Source of the DNA: Aeromicrobium phoceense
Lineage (GTDB): Bacteria; Actinomycetota; Actinomycetes; Propionibacteriales; Nocardioidaceae
Assembly: GCF_013868155.1 (NCBI RefSeq)
Contig: NZ_JACEOG010000001.1
Span: 744,001-808,000, forward strand
DNA length: 64,000 bases
Reading direction: 5' to 3'
The notes beneath the pieces were generated by a model, which was not told the DNA's origin, searched no databases, and saw nothing but the letters and a program-made list of their open reading frames with translations. This document shows positions 1 to 9,300 of the stretch, piece after piece (position 1 is the stretch's first letter; each line of letters opens with the position of its first letter). Position numbers and translations under genes: made by a program.

Positions 1-1
1 C

Positions 2-331
2 GACCACGCCGACGGCACCGCGGTCGCGAAGGCGATCAGGGTGACGAGGAAGGCCGTGAGCCGGACGGGCGTCAAGGTGCCCGGATCGGTCAAGGCGAAG
101 GCGGCGTTCAAGGCGCGCGTCTCGGTGAAGGCCCCGGGCGTCAGCCCGAAGGGCTCGATCCGGGTCTACGCCGGCGGCCGGCTCGTCAAGAAGAACGTCA
201 AGGTCAAGGACGGCAGCGCGACGGTCTGGCTGCGCGTGGCGAAGAAGGGCCGCTCGGCGGTGCGCTTCGTCTACGTCCCGCAGTCGGGTGTCGAGGGCAG
301 CTCCCGTCTGGTGAAGCTGCGCGTGCGCTGA
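2..331 (+). CDS. C-terminal fragment of a secreted/surface protein, Ig-like fold (5' end outside window)
   Basis: The reading frame is open from the first bases of the window to the stop at 329-331, so this is the 3' end of a longer gene; a GTG at 41 is only an internal codon choice. The visible 109 residues are rich in Lys, Val, Ala and Ser and alternate short polar and hydrophobic stretches ending in VKLRVR. That is typical of the terminal beta-sandwich (Ig-like) repeat found at the end of actinobacterial extracellular proteins, with phrases such as SIRVYAGGRLVKKNVKVKDG and SAVRFVYVPQSG. No sortase motif or membrane anchor follows, so the protein would be secreted or held non-covalently. 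The catalytic or binding part, if any, lies upstream. A strong hairpin follows the stop. Confidence 0.7.
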   Translation, partial: DHADGTAVAKAIRVTRKAVSRTGVKVPGSVKAKAAFKARVSVKAPGVSPKGSIRVYAGGRLVKKNVKVKDGSATVWLRVAKKGRSAVRFVYVPQSGVEGSSRLVKLRVR

Positions 332-346
332 CGTCGGGTCCCAGGC

Positions 347-386
347 GGCCGCGGATCCGGGGTGACAGACCCCCGGGTCCGCGGCC
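347..386. terminator. Bidirectional intrinsic terminator-like hairpin
   Basis: A 16-bp stem (GGCCGCGGATCCGGGG paired with CCCCGGGTCCGCGGCC, one G-T wobble) encloses an 8-nt loop. It sits between two convergent genes and can serve both. There is no T-run, as is common in high-GC actinobacteria. Confidence 0.75.
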
Positions 387-408
387 TTCCCGCGTCCGGC
401 CCCGTTCT

Positions 409-774
409 CTAGTCGAGCGGCTCGGGAGCCCCGAGGGCGATCGCCAGGCCCGCGAGAGAGAAGACGAAGAGGGGGATTCCCGCGTTGAAGAGGTAGAGCC
501 CGAAGAAGTCGGTGGCGGTCCCGTTCAGGAACTGGAGCAAGACCCAGATCACGGCGATCATCGGGGGCAGCGTCAGGGCGTACACGTACTTCGCCAGGGT
601 GACGCGGACCTGGAAGATGCAGACGATGGTGACGATCGCAACGACGGACCACACGACGACCCAGACCAGGTCGTTCGGATGGAACATGAACATCGCGATG
701 TAGCAGCACAACTGCACTTCGGAACAGAACAGTGCTGCGCCACGATCAGTCCAGTAGTCGCTCACCGGTGTCAC
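409..774 (-). CDS. Small multi-pass membrane protein, unknown function
   Basis: I do not recognise a family. The 121-residue product has about three hydrophobic helices (residues ~33-55, ~62-84 and ~93-115), separated by short charged turns, and ends in EPLD. The first 27 residues are Cys-rich and not membrane-like, so an internal ATG at 693 or 687 is a possible alternative start. The GTG at 774 is kept because a GAGG lies just upstream. It is convergent with the preceding gene and shares a hairpin with it. It points the same way as the lipoprotein gene at 796-2166, 21 nt upstream, so the two may be co-transcribed. Confidence 0.55.
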   Translation of the reverse strand: MTPVSDYWTDRGAALFCSEVQLCCYIAMFMFHPNDLVWVVVWSVVAIVTIVCIFQVRVTLAKYVYALTLPPMIAVIWVLLQFLNGTATDFFGLYLFNAGIPLFVFSLAGLAIALGAPEPLD

Positions 775-795
775 CCTAGGACCTCGAGGACGCGC

Positions 796-2166
796 TCACT
801 GGTAGGTGATGAGCTCCGGGTGGGGGCGCACGCGGCGCCAGGTCTGGGAGACGTCGAGCATCGGCTCGTCCTCGTCGACGAAGTTCTTCCAGCCCCAGCC
901 GACGCTCGCGGGAGCGTCCTCGCGGATGACGCCCCACGTGCCGAACTTCGCGCCCGGGCTGCCCTGGCCGTCCACGTGGATGACCGTGGAGAGCTCCGGG
1001 TGATCGGTGCGCACCCGGTCGCGGTTCCGGATCATCTGCGTCTGGAACTGGTGCAGCACGAACACCTTCTGTGGCAGCGCGTGCTTGCGCGTGAGGGCGG
1101 CCAGCCACGCCGACGTGCGGTTGACCTCGTTCGCTCCGACGTGGCCGATGCGCTGGAGCGGCTTGCCCTTCGGCCCGAGCCGCCACTCGGGGTCGAGGGC
1201 CAGGCCGACGTGGGGGCGGCGCAGCAGCGACTCGTACTCCTTGGCCTGCGTGAGGAACGACGAGCGGCCCGGCTGGAGGTCGAGGATCACGACGATGCCG
1301 GCCTTCTCGGCCGCGTCGACGAGCGGCTCGAGGTCGGACACCTCGGTGCGGGCGGAGTAGTCGCCGTGCGGTCCCTTGTCGGCGGCCGCGACGGTGGTGA
1401 TGATCTCGAACGCGGGGACGAAGTGCTCGTCCGGCGCCGCCTTCCGGTACTTGCGCACGAGCTTGCGGACGCGGGCGACGGAGGCCTTCGTGCCCTGTTC
1501 CCCGAGCACGCCGAGTGCCGGGCCGGACGGGTGCCCGTACATGGCGACGAGGTGCTTGCCGCGGGTGGCGAACCAGCCACCGCCGACCGTCTGGGCGTCC
1601 GCCCGCACCACGCGCACGGCGTAGTCGTCGGCGCCGAGGGAGAGAAGGGCGCCGTCGGGGTCGCGACGCAGCAGCTTCGCCGAGGGCGCGTGCCGCCGCG
1701 GGTCGGTGGCGATGCGCACGAGGTCGGCGTCACCGAGGTCGGCGATCGCGAGCAGCTCGGGGGACGGCTTGCCGGTGGCGGCGATGGTGGGGCGGACGGC
1801 GCGCTCGATCGGATCCGCCCCGGCGCCGGCCGGGTCGTCCGCGGCCAGGATGCGGGCGCCGAGCCGCTTCGCCTCGGCCCGCCCCGGTTCGGTGTCCGGC
1901 AGCGCCGGCACGCCGAGGTCGAGCGCACGGTCGAGGGCGGCCTGCGGCTCCTCGGCGGGAACCAGCACGACGGCCGATGCGGATTCGAGCAGGAAGCGCG
2001 AGGCGGCGACGACGTCGCCGGCCGGGGCCGCGGCGAGCCCGGCCGGCTCGGCGGCCCGGACGGTCTCGGCGTCAGGCCCGGAGTCCTCGCCCTCGCACGC
2101 GGCCAGCAGCGTCGTCAGCAGGACGACGGCGCCGGTGGCGGCGAGGAGATGGCGGAACGGGTGCAC
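796..2166 (-). CDS. Lipoprotein with glycoside-hydrolase-like (TIM-barrel) domain
   Basis: The 456-residue product starts at GTG 2166, which lies 6 nt after a TACCGT -10 hexamer (2173-2178), so the mRNA is probably leaderless. A longer frame back to 2211 lacks any start signal. The N terminus is a lipoprotein signal with lipobox LLAAC (Cys24), so the protein should be lipid-anchored outside the membrane. The body contains strings typical of a (beta/alpha)8 hydrolase-like fold: FVPAFEIITTV, GIVVILDLQPGR, VGLALDPEWR, VFVLHQFQ and VIHVDGQG. Asp/Glu residues at the strand ends (DLQ, DPEW) could be catalytic, but I cannot assign a substrate. It is divergent from the DedA gene. Confidence 0.7.
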   Translation of the reverse strand: MHPFRHLLAATGAVVLLTTLLAACEGEDSGPDAETVRAAEPAGLAAAPAGDVVAASRFLLESASAVVLVPAEEPQAALDRALDLGVPALPDTEPGRAEAKRLGARILAADDPAGAGADPIERAVRPTIAATGKPSPELLAIADLGDADLVRIATDPRRHAPSAKLLRRDPDGALLSLGADDYAVRVVRADAQTVGGGWFATRGKHLVAMYGHPSGPALGVLGEQGTKASVARVRKLVRKYRKAAPDEHFVPAFEIITTVAAADKGPHGDYSARTEVSDLEPLVDAAEKAGIVVILDLQPGRSSFLTQAKEYESLLRRPHVGLALDPEWRLGPKGKPLQRIGHVGANEVNRTSAWLAALTRKHALPQKVFVLHQFQTQMIRNRDRVRTDHPELSTVIHVDGQGSPGAKFGTWGVIREDAPASVGWGWKNFVDEDEPMLDVSQTWRRVRPHPELITYQ

Positions 2167-2231
2167 CCGGCGACGGTACCCGGCTCCTCGGAACGGCGAC
2201 ACGCTGAGCACTGCTCGTTATGCTCTGCCGG

Positions 2232-2876
2232 GTGATGATTCAGGCGACCGACCAGGAGATCGACGGACTCGCGGGCTTCATGGTCGACCTGATGGACCGG
2301 ATGGGCCTGTTCGGCGCCGCCCTCGCGGTGGGCCTGGACAACCTCTTTCCCCCGATCCCCAGCGAGATCGTGCTGCCGATGGCGGGCCTGGCCGCGAGCC
2401 AGGGCCGGTTCTCCCTCGCCGGCGCGCTGTTCGCCACGACCGCCGGCTCCGTGATCGGCGCCTGCATCATGTACTGGCTCGGGCGCCTCTTCGGCCGCGA
2501 CCGGACCGCCTGGGTGTTCGAGCGGACCCCCTTGCTGAAGGTGCGCGATCTCGAGGTCACCGAGGCCTGGTTCGCCAAGCACGGTACGAAGGCGATCTTC
2601 TTCGGCCGGATGGTGCCGATCTTCCGCAGCCTCATCTCGATCCCGGCCGGCGTGGAGCGGATGTCCTTCGGCATCTTCCTGCTGCTGACGACCCTCGGCA
2701 GCCTGATCTGGAACTCGATCTTCGTCGGCGCCGGCTACACGCTGGGCGAGAACTGGCACGTCATCGAGCCGTGGGCCGACTGGTTCCAGCGCCTCGTGAT
2801 CCTGGCCGTGCTCGTGGTCTGCGGCTGGTTCGTCATCACCCGCGTCCGCGAACTGCGCGACCCGCGCGAGCGCTGA
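2232..2876 (+). CDS. DedA family membrane protein
   Basis: The 214-residue protein is of the DedA/SNARE-associated (VTT domain) family, whose members act in membrane lipid recycling such as undecaprenyl phosphate or phospholipid flipping. Family hallmarks are present: the re-entrant PPIPSEIVLPMAG with its Glu, and FFGRMVPIFRSLISIPAG with the conserved Arg pair and AG. At least four hydrophobic segments are visible. The start is set at GTG 2232, 7 nt after the -10 TATGCT (2219-2224) with GCGACA 17 bp further up; an ATG at 2220 lies inside that -10 and cannot be used. The stop codon begins the 15-nt sequence TGACGGTTTCCCCGG, which is also found at the stop of the dienoyl-CoA reductase gene at 23161. 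Confidence 0.9.
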   Translation: MMIQATDQEIDGLAGFMVDLMDRMGLFGAALAVGLDNLFPPIPSEIVLPMAGLAASQGRFSLAGALFATTAGSVIGACIMYWLGRLFGRDRTAWVFERTPLLKVRDLEVTEAWFAKHGTKAIFFGRMVPIFRSLISIPAGVERMSFGIFLLLTTLGSLIWNSIFVGAGYTLGENWHVIEPWADWFQRLVILAVLVVCGWFVITRVRELRDPRER

Positions 2877-2889
2877 CGGTTTCCCCGGG

Positions 2890-4566
2890 TCAGTCGCGCA
2901 GCGACGGGGGGACGCCGGCGTTCTCGGCGTCGGCGTCGACGATCTGCTGCTGGAGGCGGCGCAGGTCGGCGCTGGTCCAGCCCTCGGGCTGCAGCACCGA
3001 GGCCCAGGCGGCGACGTGCTCGCCGACGAAGTCGTGGCCGTGTCCCGACGGGACCGCCATCCCCACCGCCATGTCGGCCGAGGTCTGCCAGAAGGTGACG
3101 ATCGGGTACCAGCGCATCGCGTTCGCGACGTCGGAGCCGCGCGGCTCCGAGAGCCAGTCGGGCTTGTCCCAGATCAGGTCGGGACTCCACCACGTGATCG
3201 GGTCCGAGGGGTGCACGAGGTAGAGCAGGTGCGGTCCGTCCCAGGGGCGGGTGAGGGGGATCGTCGGACCCCACGGGTCGTTCGTGAAGCGCACCGTGCG
3301 CCCGTCGCGGAAGATCGGCTCGATCTCGCGGCTGCCCGGGTCGCGCTGCTCGCGGAACTCGGTGAACAGCGCATTGAACCCCGGGGGCCCGACGAAGAGC
3401 CCGCCCGAGGTCCGGTTGCGCAGGTCGGCCTCGCCGCTGAACGCCGTCTCGAGCGCGAACGAGCCGAGGCTCTCGCCGAAGAGGTACAGCCGCGGCCGGT
3501 TGTCGGCGGGCAGGGCGCTCCACCGCTCGTAGACGGCGTCGAAGAGGGCGCGGCCGGCGTGGCGCGCGGCGCGCTGGTCGACCAGGAACGACACCCAGGA
3601 CGGCAGGTGCGAGTACTGCATCGACACGATCGCCGAGTCGCCACCGGTCAGGTACTCGAACGAGTTCGACGCGCTCGGCTCGATGAAGCCCGAGCCCGTC
3701 GTGCCGGCCACCAGCAGGTTCGCGCGGTCGAAGCCGCCCGCCCGCTCCAGGTCGTGGACGGCCAGGCGCGCCCGCTCCTCGACGTCCTCGGCGTTGGCGG
3801 TGCCGGCGTAGGCGCGGATCGGGTCGAGGGCCGGCCGGCCGGTGAACTCCGCGATCTCCTCGCCGCTCGGGCCGCGTGCCACGAAGCGGCGCCCCTGCCG
3901 GCCGAGGTCCTCCCAGGCCAGCTCGGAGTCCGGGCTGCCCGACCGCAACGTGCTGGTGGGTGCCTCGAGATTCGACGAGACCTGCTGGTCACCCAGCGCG
4001 AAGGAGGAGTCCACCGCGGCGATGGCGTTGTCGTAGACGACCCCGCTCAGCGTGAAGAACGTCAGTGCGGCCACGAGGACCACGCCGGTGGCGCGGGCGG
4101 CCTGCGCGCCGATCCGCCGGGCCAGGAGGGCCGAGACCCACCGGGTGGCGCGACGCAGTCCGCGGCCGGCCGCGACCAGCAGCGCGAACACGAGCACGGC
4201 GACGACCGGCACCGTGATCAGCCGCCAGGCGCTGGCGTCACCCATGCCCATGAGCTCGCGGACCCGGTCCTGCTGGCGCACGCTCATCACGTCGACGATC
4301 CCGAGCGCGACGAGCCCGACACCGATCGTCCAGCGCCACTGCCGCCGGCTCGGTCGTCCCGCCTCGCGGTCGGCGAAGGCGCGCCAGACCCAGGCGAGGG
4401 CGACGCCCAGGCCGTACCCGATCGCGGCCGTGACGCCCGTGACGAGTCCTTGGAACAGGGCGGGCCGGGGCAGCAGGGACGGGGTCAGGGACAGCAGGGC
4501 GAAGGCGAAGGCGCCGAGGAGTCCCGGCAGCGTGAGCCGGATCCACCCGCGCAGGCGGTCGTGCAT
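2890..4566 (-). CDS. Membrane alpha/beta-hydrolase (Abhydrolase_9 type)
   Basis: The 558-residue protein has an N-terminal domain of about five membrane helices opening with the family signature SLTPSLLPR (residues ~27-35), then a C-terminal alpha/beta-hydrolase domain. The nucleophile motif is GESLG (LYLFGESLGSFALE, near residue 365); later VHPSDPITWW and a His close to the end could complete the triad. This matches the Abhydrolase_9_N plus Abhydrolase_9 architecture, a membrane-bound hydrolase of unknown substrate that is common in actinobacteria. Translation probably starts leaderless, with CAGACT ending 6 nt before the ATG. It is divergent from the aldehyde dehydrogenase gene and convergent with dedA. 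Confidence 0.88.
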   Translation of the reverse strand: MHDRLRGWIRLTLPGLLGAFAFALLSLTPSLLPRPALFQGLVTGVTAAIGYGLGVALAWVWRAFADREAGRPSRRQWRWTIGVGLVALGIVDVMSVRQQDRVRELMGMGDASAWRLITVPVVAVLVFALLVAAGRGLRRATRWVSALLARRIGAQAARATGVVLVAALTFFTLSGVVYDNAIAAVDSSFALGDQQVSSNLEAPTSTLRSGSPDSELAWEDLGRQGRRFVARGPSGEEIAEFTGRPALDPIRAYAGTANAEDVEERARLAVHDLERAGGFDRANLLVAGTTGSGFIEPSASNSFEYLTGGDSAIVSMQYSHLPSWVSFLVDQRAARHAGRALFDAVYERWSALPADNRPRLYLFGESLGSFALETAFSGEADLRNRTSGGLFVGPPGFNALFTEFREQRDPGSREIEPIFRDGRTVRFTNDPWGPTIPLTRPWDGPHLLYLVHPSDPITWWSPDLIWDKPDWLSEPRGSDVANAMRWYPIVTFWQTSADMAVGMAVPSGHGHDFVGEHVAAWASVLQPEGWTSADLRRLQQQIVDADAENAGVPPSLRD

Positions 4567-4619
4567 GGCCGAAGTCTGACAGGTCGAAGGGAGGCGCCGA
4601 GCGCGGTAGCGTCGGGAGC

Positions 4620-6017
4620 ATGGCCCATCAGCTCTTCATCGCAGGACAGTGGCGCGACGCCGAGGGCGGCGCGACCTTCGACGTCGAGAACCCCGCGACG
4701 GGGGAGACGCTCGCGACGGTGGCCGACGCCTCCGTGGCCGACGGCAGGGCGGCGCTCGACGCCGCAGTGGCCGCGCAGGCCGACTGGGCGCGCACCGCGC
4801 CCCGCGACCGCGGCGAGATCCTGCGGCGCGCGTTCGAGATCATCACCGAGCGCGCCGACGAGCTGGCCGAGCAGATGACCGCCGAGATGGGCAAGCCCGT
4901 CAGCGAGTCGAAGGCCGAGATCGCCTACGGGGCCGAGTTCTTCCGCTGGTTCGCCGAGGAGTCGGTGCGGATCGCCGGCCGCCACTCGGTCGCCCCCAAC
5001 GGCGCCACCCGGCTGCTGACGCTGAAGCAGCCGGTGGGCCCGTGCCTGATGATCACGCCGTGGAACTTCCCGCTCGCGATGGGCACCCGCAAGATCGGCC
5101 CGGCGATCGCGGCCGGCTGCACGATGGTGGTCAAGCCCGCCTCCCTGACGCCGCTCACGATGCTGAGCCTGGGCGAGATCCTCACCGAGGCCGGCCTGCC
5201 CGACGGCGTCCTCAACATCGTCACGACGAAGAGCACCGGCAAGGTGATGGAGCCGATCATCCGCGACCCCCGGCTGCGCAAGCTGACGTTCACCGGCTCC
5301 ACCGAGGTGGGCCGCTCCCTCATCGAGCAGGCCGCCGAGGGTGTCCTGCGCGTCTCGATGGAGCTCGGCGGCAACGCCCCGTTCCTGGTCTTCGAGGACG
5401 CCGACCTCGAGAAGGCGGTCGACGGCGCGATGCTGGCCAAGATGCGCAACATCGGCGAGGCCTGCACGGCCGCGAACCGCTTCATCGTGCACGAGTCGCT
5501 CGCGGAGGAGTTCGCCACGCGCTTCGCGAAGCGGATGGAGCAGGCCGAGGTGGGCCCGCTCGTCGAGGCCAAGCAGCGCGACAAGGTGGCCGAGCTGGTC
5601 GACGACGCGAAGCAGCACGGTGCCACGGTGCTCACCGGCGGCGAGGTGCCGGACGGCGCGGGCTACCACTACCCGCCCACGGTCCTGACCGGCGTCCCGC
5701 CCGAGGCCCGGGTCTGGCGTGAGGAGATCTTCGGGCCGGTCGCGCCGATCTTCACGTTCTCCGACGACGACGAGGCGCTGCAGATGGCCAACGACACCGA
5801 GTACGGTCTCGTCGCCTACGCGTTCACGCAGAGCTACTCGCGCGCCATCAAGGTCTACGAGGGCCTCGACACCGGCATGGTCGGCATCAACCAGGGTGTC
5901 GTCTCCAACCCGGCCGCGCCGTTCGGCGGGATGAAGGCGTCGGGCTTCGGTCGCGAGGGCGGCGACGAGGGCATCGAGGAGTACCTCGAGACGAAGTACG
6001 TGGGCCTGGCCCCCTGA
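4620..6017 (+). CDS. gabD: NAD(P)-dependent succinate-semialdehyde dehydrogenase
   Basis: This 465-residue aldehyde dehydrogenase family enzyme would oxidise succinate semialdehyde to succinate, the last step of the GABA shunt, in the cytosol. The order of motifs is standard: MITPWNFPL, VVKPAS, TFTGSTEVG (cofactor loop), SMELGGNAPF (general base Glu), NIGEACTAANRF (catalytic Cys), EEIFGPVAPIF and the C-terminal PFGGMKASGFGREGG. Length and motifs fit the SSADH subgroup, but substrate assignment is by family only. The ATG sits 7 nt after a TAGCGT -10 (4607-4612), indicating a leaderless transcript. It stands alone, divergent from the hydrolase and followed by a long structured leader region. 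Confidence 0.9.
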   Translation: MAHQLFIAGQWRDAEGGATFDVENPATGETLATVADASVADGRAALDAAVAAQADWARTAPRDRGEILRRAFEIITERADELAEQMTAEMGKPVSESKAEIAYGAEFFRWFAEESVRIAGRHSVAPNGATRLLTLKQPVGPCLMITPWNFPLAMGTRKIGPAIAAGCTMVVKPASLTPLTMLSLGEILTEAGLPDGVLNIVTTKSTGKVMEPIIRDPRLRKLTFTGSTEVGRSLIEQAAEGVLRVSMELGGNAPFLVFEDADLEKAVDGAMLAKMRNIGEACTAANRFIVHESLAEEFATRFAKRMEQAEVGPLVEAKQRDKVAELVDDAKQHGATVLTGGEVPDGAGYHYPPTVLTGVPPEARVWREEIFGPVAPIFTFSDDDEALQMANDTEYGLVAYAFTQSYSRAIKVYEGLDTGMVGINQGVVSNPAAPFGGMKASGFGREGGDEGIEEYLETKYVGLAP

Positions 6018-6330
6018 CCGCCGCCGTCGCCAAGCGCGGCGGGTGCTTCGGAACTCACCTCATGTGACTCATGTGGCGTGCGTCATGACACTTTGGTCAC
6101 CCCTGTGTAGTTCTTTGGGACCCTTCTCGACGGCCCTGCGCCCGCGGGGCGCCGAAACGCCGACAGGCGAGGACCGCCGCAGGTAACGTCCTGCCGGAGC
6201 GGTCCGGAGGGAGCCGGGCGCGCTCCCCTCAGGACCCAGCAACGACGGGCCGGATCGCACCGATCGGGCCCGATCTCGTCCTGCCTTCGCGTGCTCTGAA
6301 GCTCCCTTTGTCGAGAGGTCTCGTATTTCC
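6018..6330 (+). promoter_or_regulatory. 313-nt intergenic region with three consecutive strong hairpins (6171-6272), leader of the giant adhesin
   Basis: No gene is seen here. Three stem-loops follow each other: 6171-6205 (GGACCGC...GCGGTCC with inner GCAGG...CCTGC and loop TAACGT); 6209-6227 (GGGAGC, 7-nt loop, GCTCCC); and 6246-6272 (11 of 12 pairs, CGGGCCGGATCG with CGATCGGGCCCG, loop CAC). The last ends 58 nt before the adhesin ATG. A possible promoter is ATGACA (6085-6090) with TAGTTC 17 bp later, but its -10 is weak. I do not recognise a known riboswitch class. The first hairpin could also end gabD transcription. Confidence 0.5.
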
Positions 6331-9300
6331 ATGGCGTTCCGTCTGCACCGCCGTCTGCTCACCTGTGCCACAGCCTTCACCCTGATCGCGCTCAGCCTCG
6401 CCGGGACCATGACGGTCCTCGCGCCCGCGCCGGTCGCCCAGGCTGCCCCCGCGCCCGCGTTCGACTGCACGGTCCCGCGCTTCTTCGCCCAGGCCGAGGA
6501 CCCGGTGGGCACCGTCAAGCTCAACACCGGCTCGTACACGACCTCGGGCGGTTCCCAGTGGACCCAGATCGGAACGAACTACACCGGCGCCAACGTGTTC
6601 AACGCGCTGGCGTTCAACCCGACCGACGAGTACCTCTACGGAACGTTCTACGGACAGACCTCGGGCACGAACATCCGTGGCTCGCTCGCCCGCATCAACC
6701 GCTCGGGTGCCGTGACGCCGCTGGGCGACGCGAGCACGGCGCTGGGTGCGCCCCCGAGCACCCTGTGGGACAGCGGCGAGTTCGACAGCGCCGGCAACTA
6801 CTACGTGGCCTCGGGCAACGCCGGCACGACGACGATCCAGAGGATCGCCGGCCTCAAGGACGTCACGAGCGCCACGAGCACCCCGCGCCCGACGCGCACG
6901 ACGATCACCCTCTCGCGGAGCATCCGCTTCGCCGACCTGACGTTCCTCAAGGGCTACCTGTGGGCCGCGAACTACGGTCAGGCGCCCGAGCTCTACCGCA
7001 TCAACCCGTCCACCGGTGCCGTCACGGCCTTCACGGTGCCGACCGACATCATGCCGACCAACTCGTACGGCTCGGCGTTCACGATGACGAACGGCAACCT
7101 CGCCCTCATCGCGACCAACGGCTTCATGTACCAGATCGCGATCCGCAACGCCGACCAGGCGACGCCCACGTTCGAGCTGATCAGCCGCGTGACCGCCCCC
7201 GCCAACCAGCGCAGCGACGCGACGAACTGCGCCACCGCCCTGGAGTCCAAGCTCAGCGTGACGAAGACCGGCCCCGCCACCGTCGTCGTCGGCAAGACCA
7301 TCACGTGGCGCGTCGTGGTGAAGAACGAGGGCCCGGGCAACACGTCGGGCTTCGTCCTCAACGATGTGCTCCCGAACAACCTCGGCAACGTCAGCGTGAC
7401 CAGCACCGACACGTCGTGCGTCGTGACCGGCACCACGCAGAAGGTCGCCACGTGCAACGGCGGCTACCTCCCGGTCGGCGCCGAGGCGGTCGTCAACGTC
7501 AGCGCCACCGCGCCCTCCACCCCGGGCCCGCTGATCAACAAGGCCTACGCCATCGGCAACGAGGACCCGAACCCCGCCCCGCCGGCCACGGCTGAGACGC
7601 AGGTCGTCCTCGCCACCGAGGTCAACGTCCCGGCCACGGTCACGGACACCTCGAACGGCACGTACGACAGCACCTCGGTGAAGGGCGGCACGGTCGCCTA
7701 CGCCGCCGGTCGCTACACCTACACGCCGCCGGCAGGCTTCTCCGGCTCGGACTCCTTCACCTACCGCACGTCCGACGGGACGCTCGTGACCGTCCTCGTC
7801 CAGGTCACGCCGCAGGCGGACCCGGGCAGCCGCACGACGCAGGCCGGCGTCCCCGTGACGATCTCGGAGGCAGCCCTCCAGGCGCTCGGTCGGGGCACGG
7901 GTCTCGAGCTCGTCGGCGTCGGCTCGGCCGAGCACGGGACCGTCGCGCTGGACCAGGGCGTCGTGACCTACACCCCGGCCGCCGGGTTCTCCGGCACCGG
8001 CCGCTTCACCTACACGCTGCGCGACGCCTCCGGCCAGGAGGTCACCCAGACGATCACCGTCACCGTGACCAACGTCTTCAGCGACGAGTCCGCCGTCGAG
8101 GACGGGGTGACGACGCCGCAGAACACCGCGAAGAAGATCCCGCTGGCCGACGTGGTCTCCCCGTCGGGCCGGCCGCTCGACCCGACCAAGGTGACGGTCC
8201 CCGGTGCTCCCGACCACGGTCGCGTGACGGTCGATCCGGTCACGGGCGAGCTGACCTACACTCCGGACGCCGGCTACGTCGGTGACGACGAGTTCGACGT
8301 CCGCGTGTGCGACACGTCGGACCCGGCCCAGTGCACGACGGTCACCATCATGGTGGCGGTCTCGCCCAACACGGTGACGGCCGACGACGACACGGCTTCG
8401 ACGCCGGTGGCGACGCCTCGGACGATCGACGTCCGCGGCAACGACGAGAGTGCCTCGGGCCAGCCCTTCGCGGCGCCGAGCGTCACGACGGCCCCGGCCC
8501 ACGGCAGCACCGTGGTCGAGTCCGACGGCCGCATCACCTACACGCCGGCCGCCGGCTTCTCCGGCGTGGACACCTTCCAGTACCGCGTGTGCGACACCTC
8601 CACGCCCACCGCGGAGTGCGACGCGGCCACGGTGACGGTCACGGTGACGAACGTCTTCGCCGAGGAGACGGCCGCCGAGGACGGCGTCACGACGCGCCAG
8701 AACACGCCGAAGGACATCCCGCTGACCGACGTGGTCTCCGCCACCGGCCAGCCGCTCGACCCGACGAAGGTCACGGTGTCCGAGGAGCCGAGCCACGGCG
8801 ACGTGACGGTCGACCCCACCACGGGCGAGCTGACCTACACGCCGGACGCCGGCTACACAGGCGACGACGAGTTCGACGTCCGCGTGTGCGACACCTCCGA
8901 CCCGGCCCAGTGCAGCACCGTCACCATCAACGTCACGGTGACCGCCAACACGGTGACGGCCACCGCCGACACGGCCACCACGCCCGTCGAGACCCCGCAG
9001 ACGATCAACGTCCGCGGCAACGACGACAGCGCCTCGGGCCAGTCGCTCGCGGCGCCGACGGTGACGACGGCTCCCGCCCACGGCACCGCCGTGGTGGAGT
9101 CCGACGGCCGGATCACCTACACGCCGGAGGACGGGTTCTCGGGTGAGGACACGTTCGAGTACCGGGTCTGCGACACCTCGACGCCCACGGCGGCCTGCGA
9201 CACGGCCACGGTGACGGTCACGGTGACGAACGTCTTCAGTGACGGGAGCGCGGTCGAGGACGGCGTCACGACGCCGCAGAACACCCCGAAGGACATCCCG

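Noticed and set aside
2220..2234. ATG 2220 as the dedA start
   Set aside because: It lies within the TATGCT -10 hexamer; the GTG at 2232 has the usual 7-nt gap and the family's N terminus still fits.
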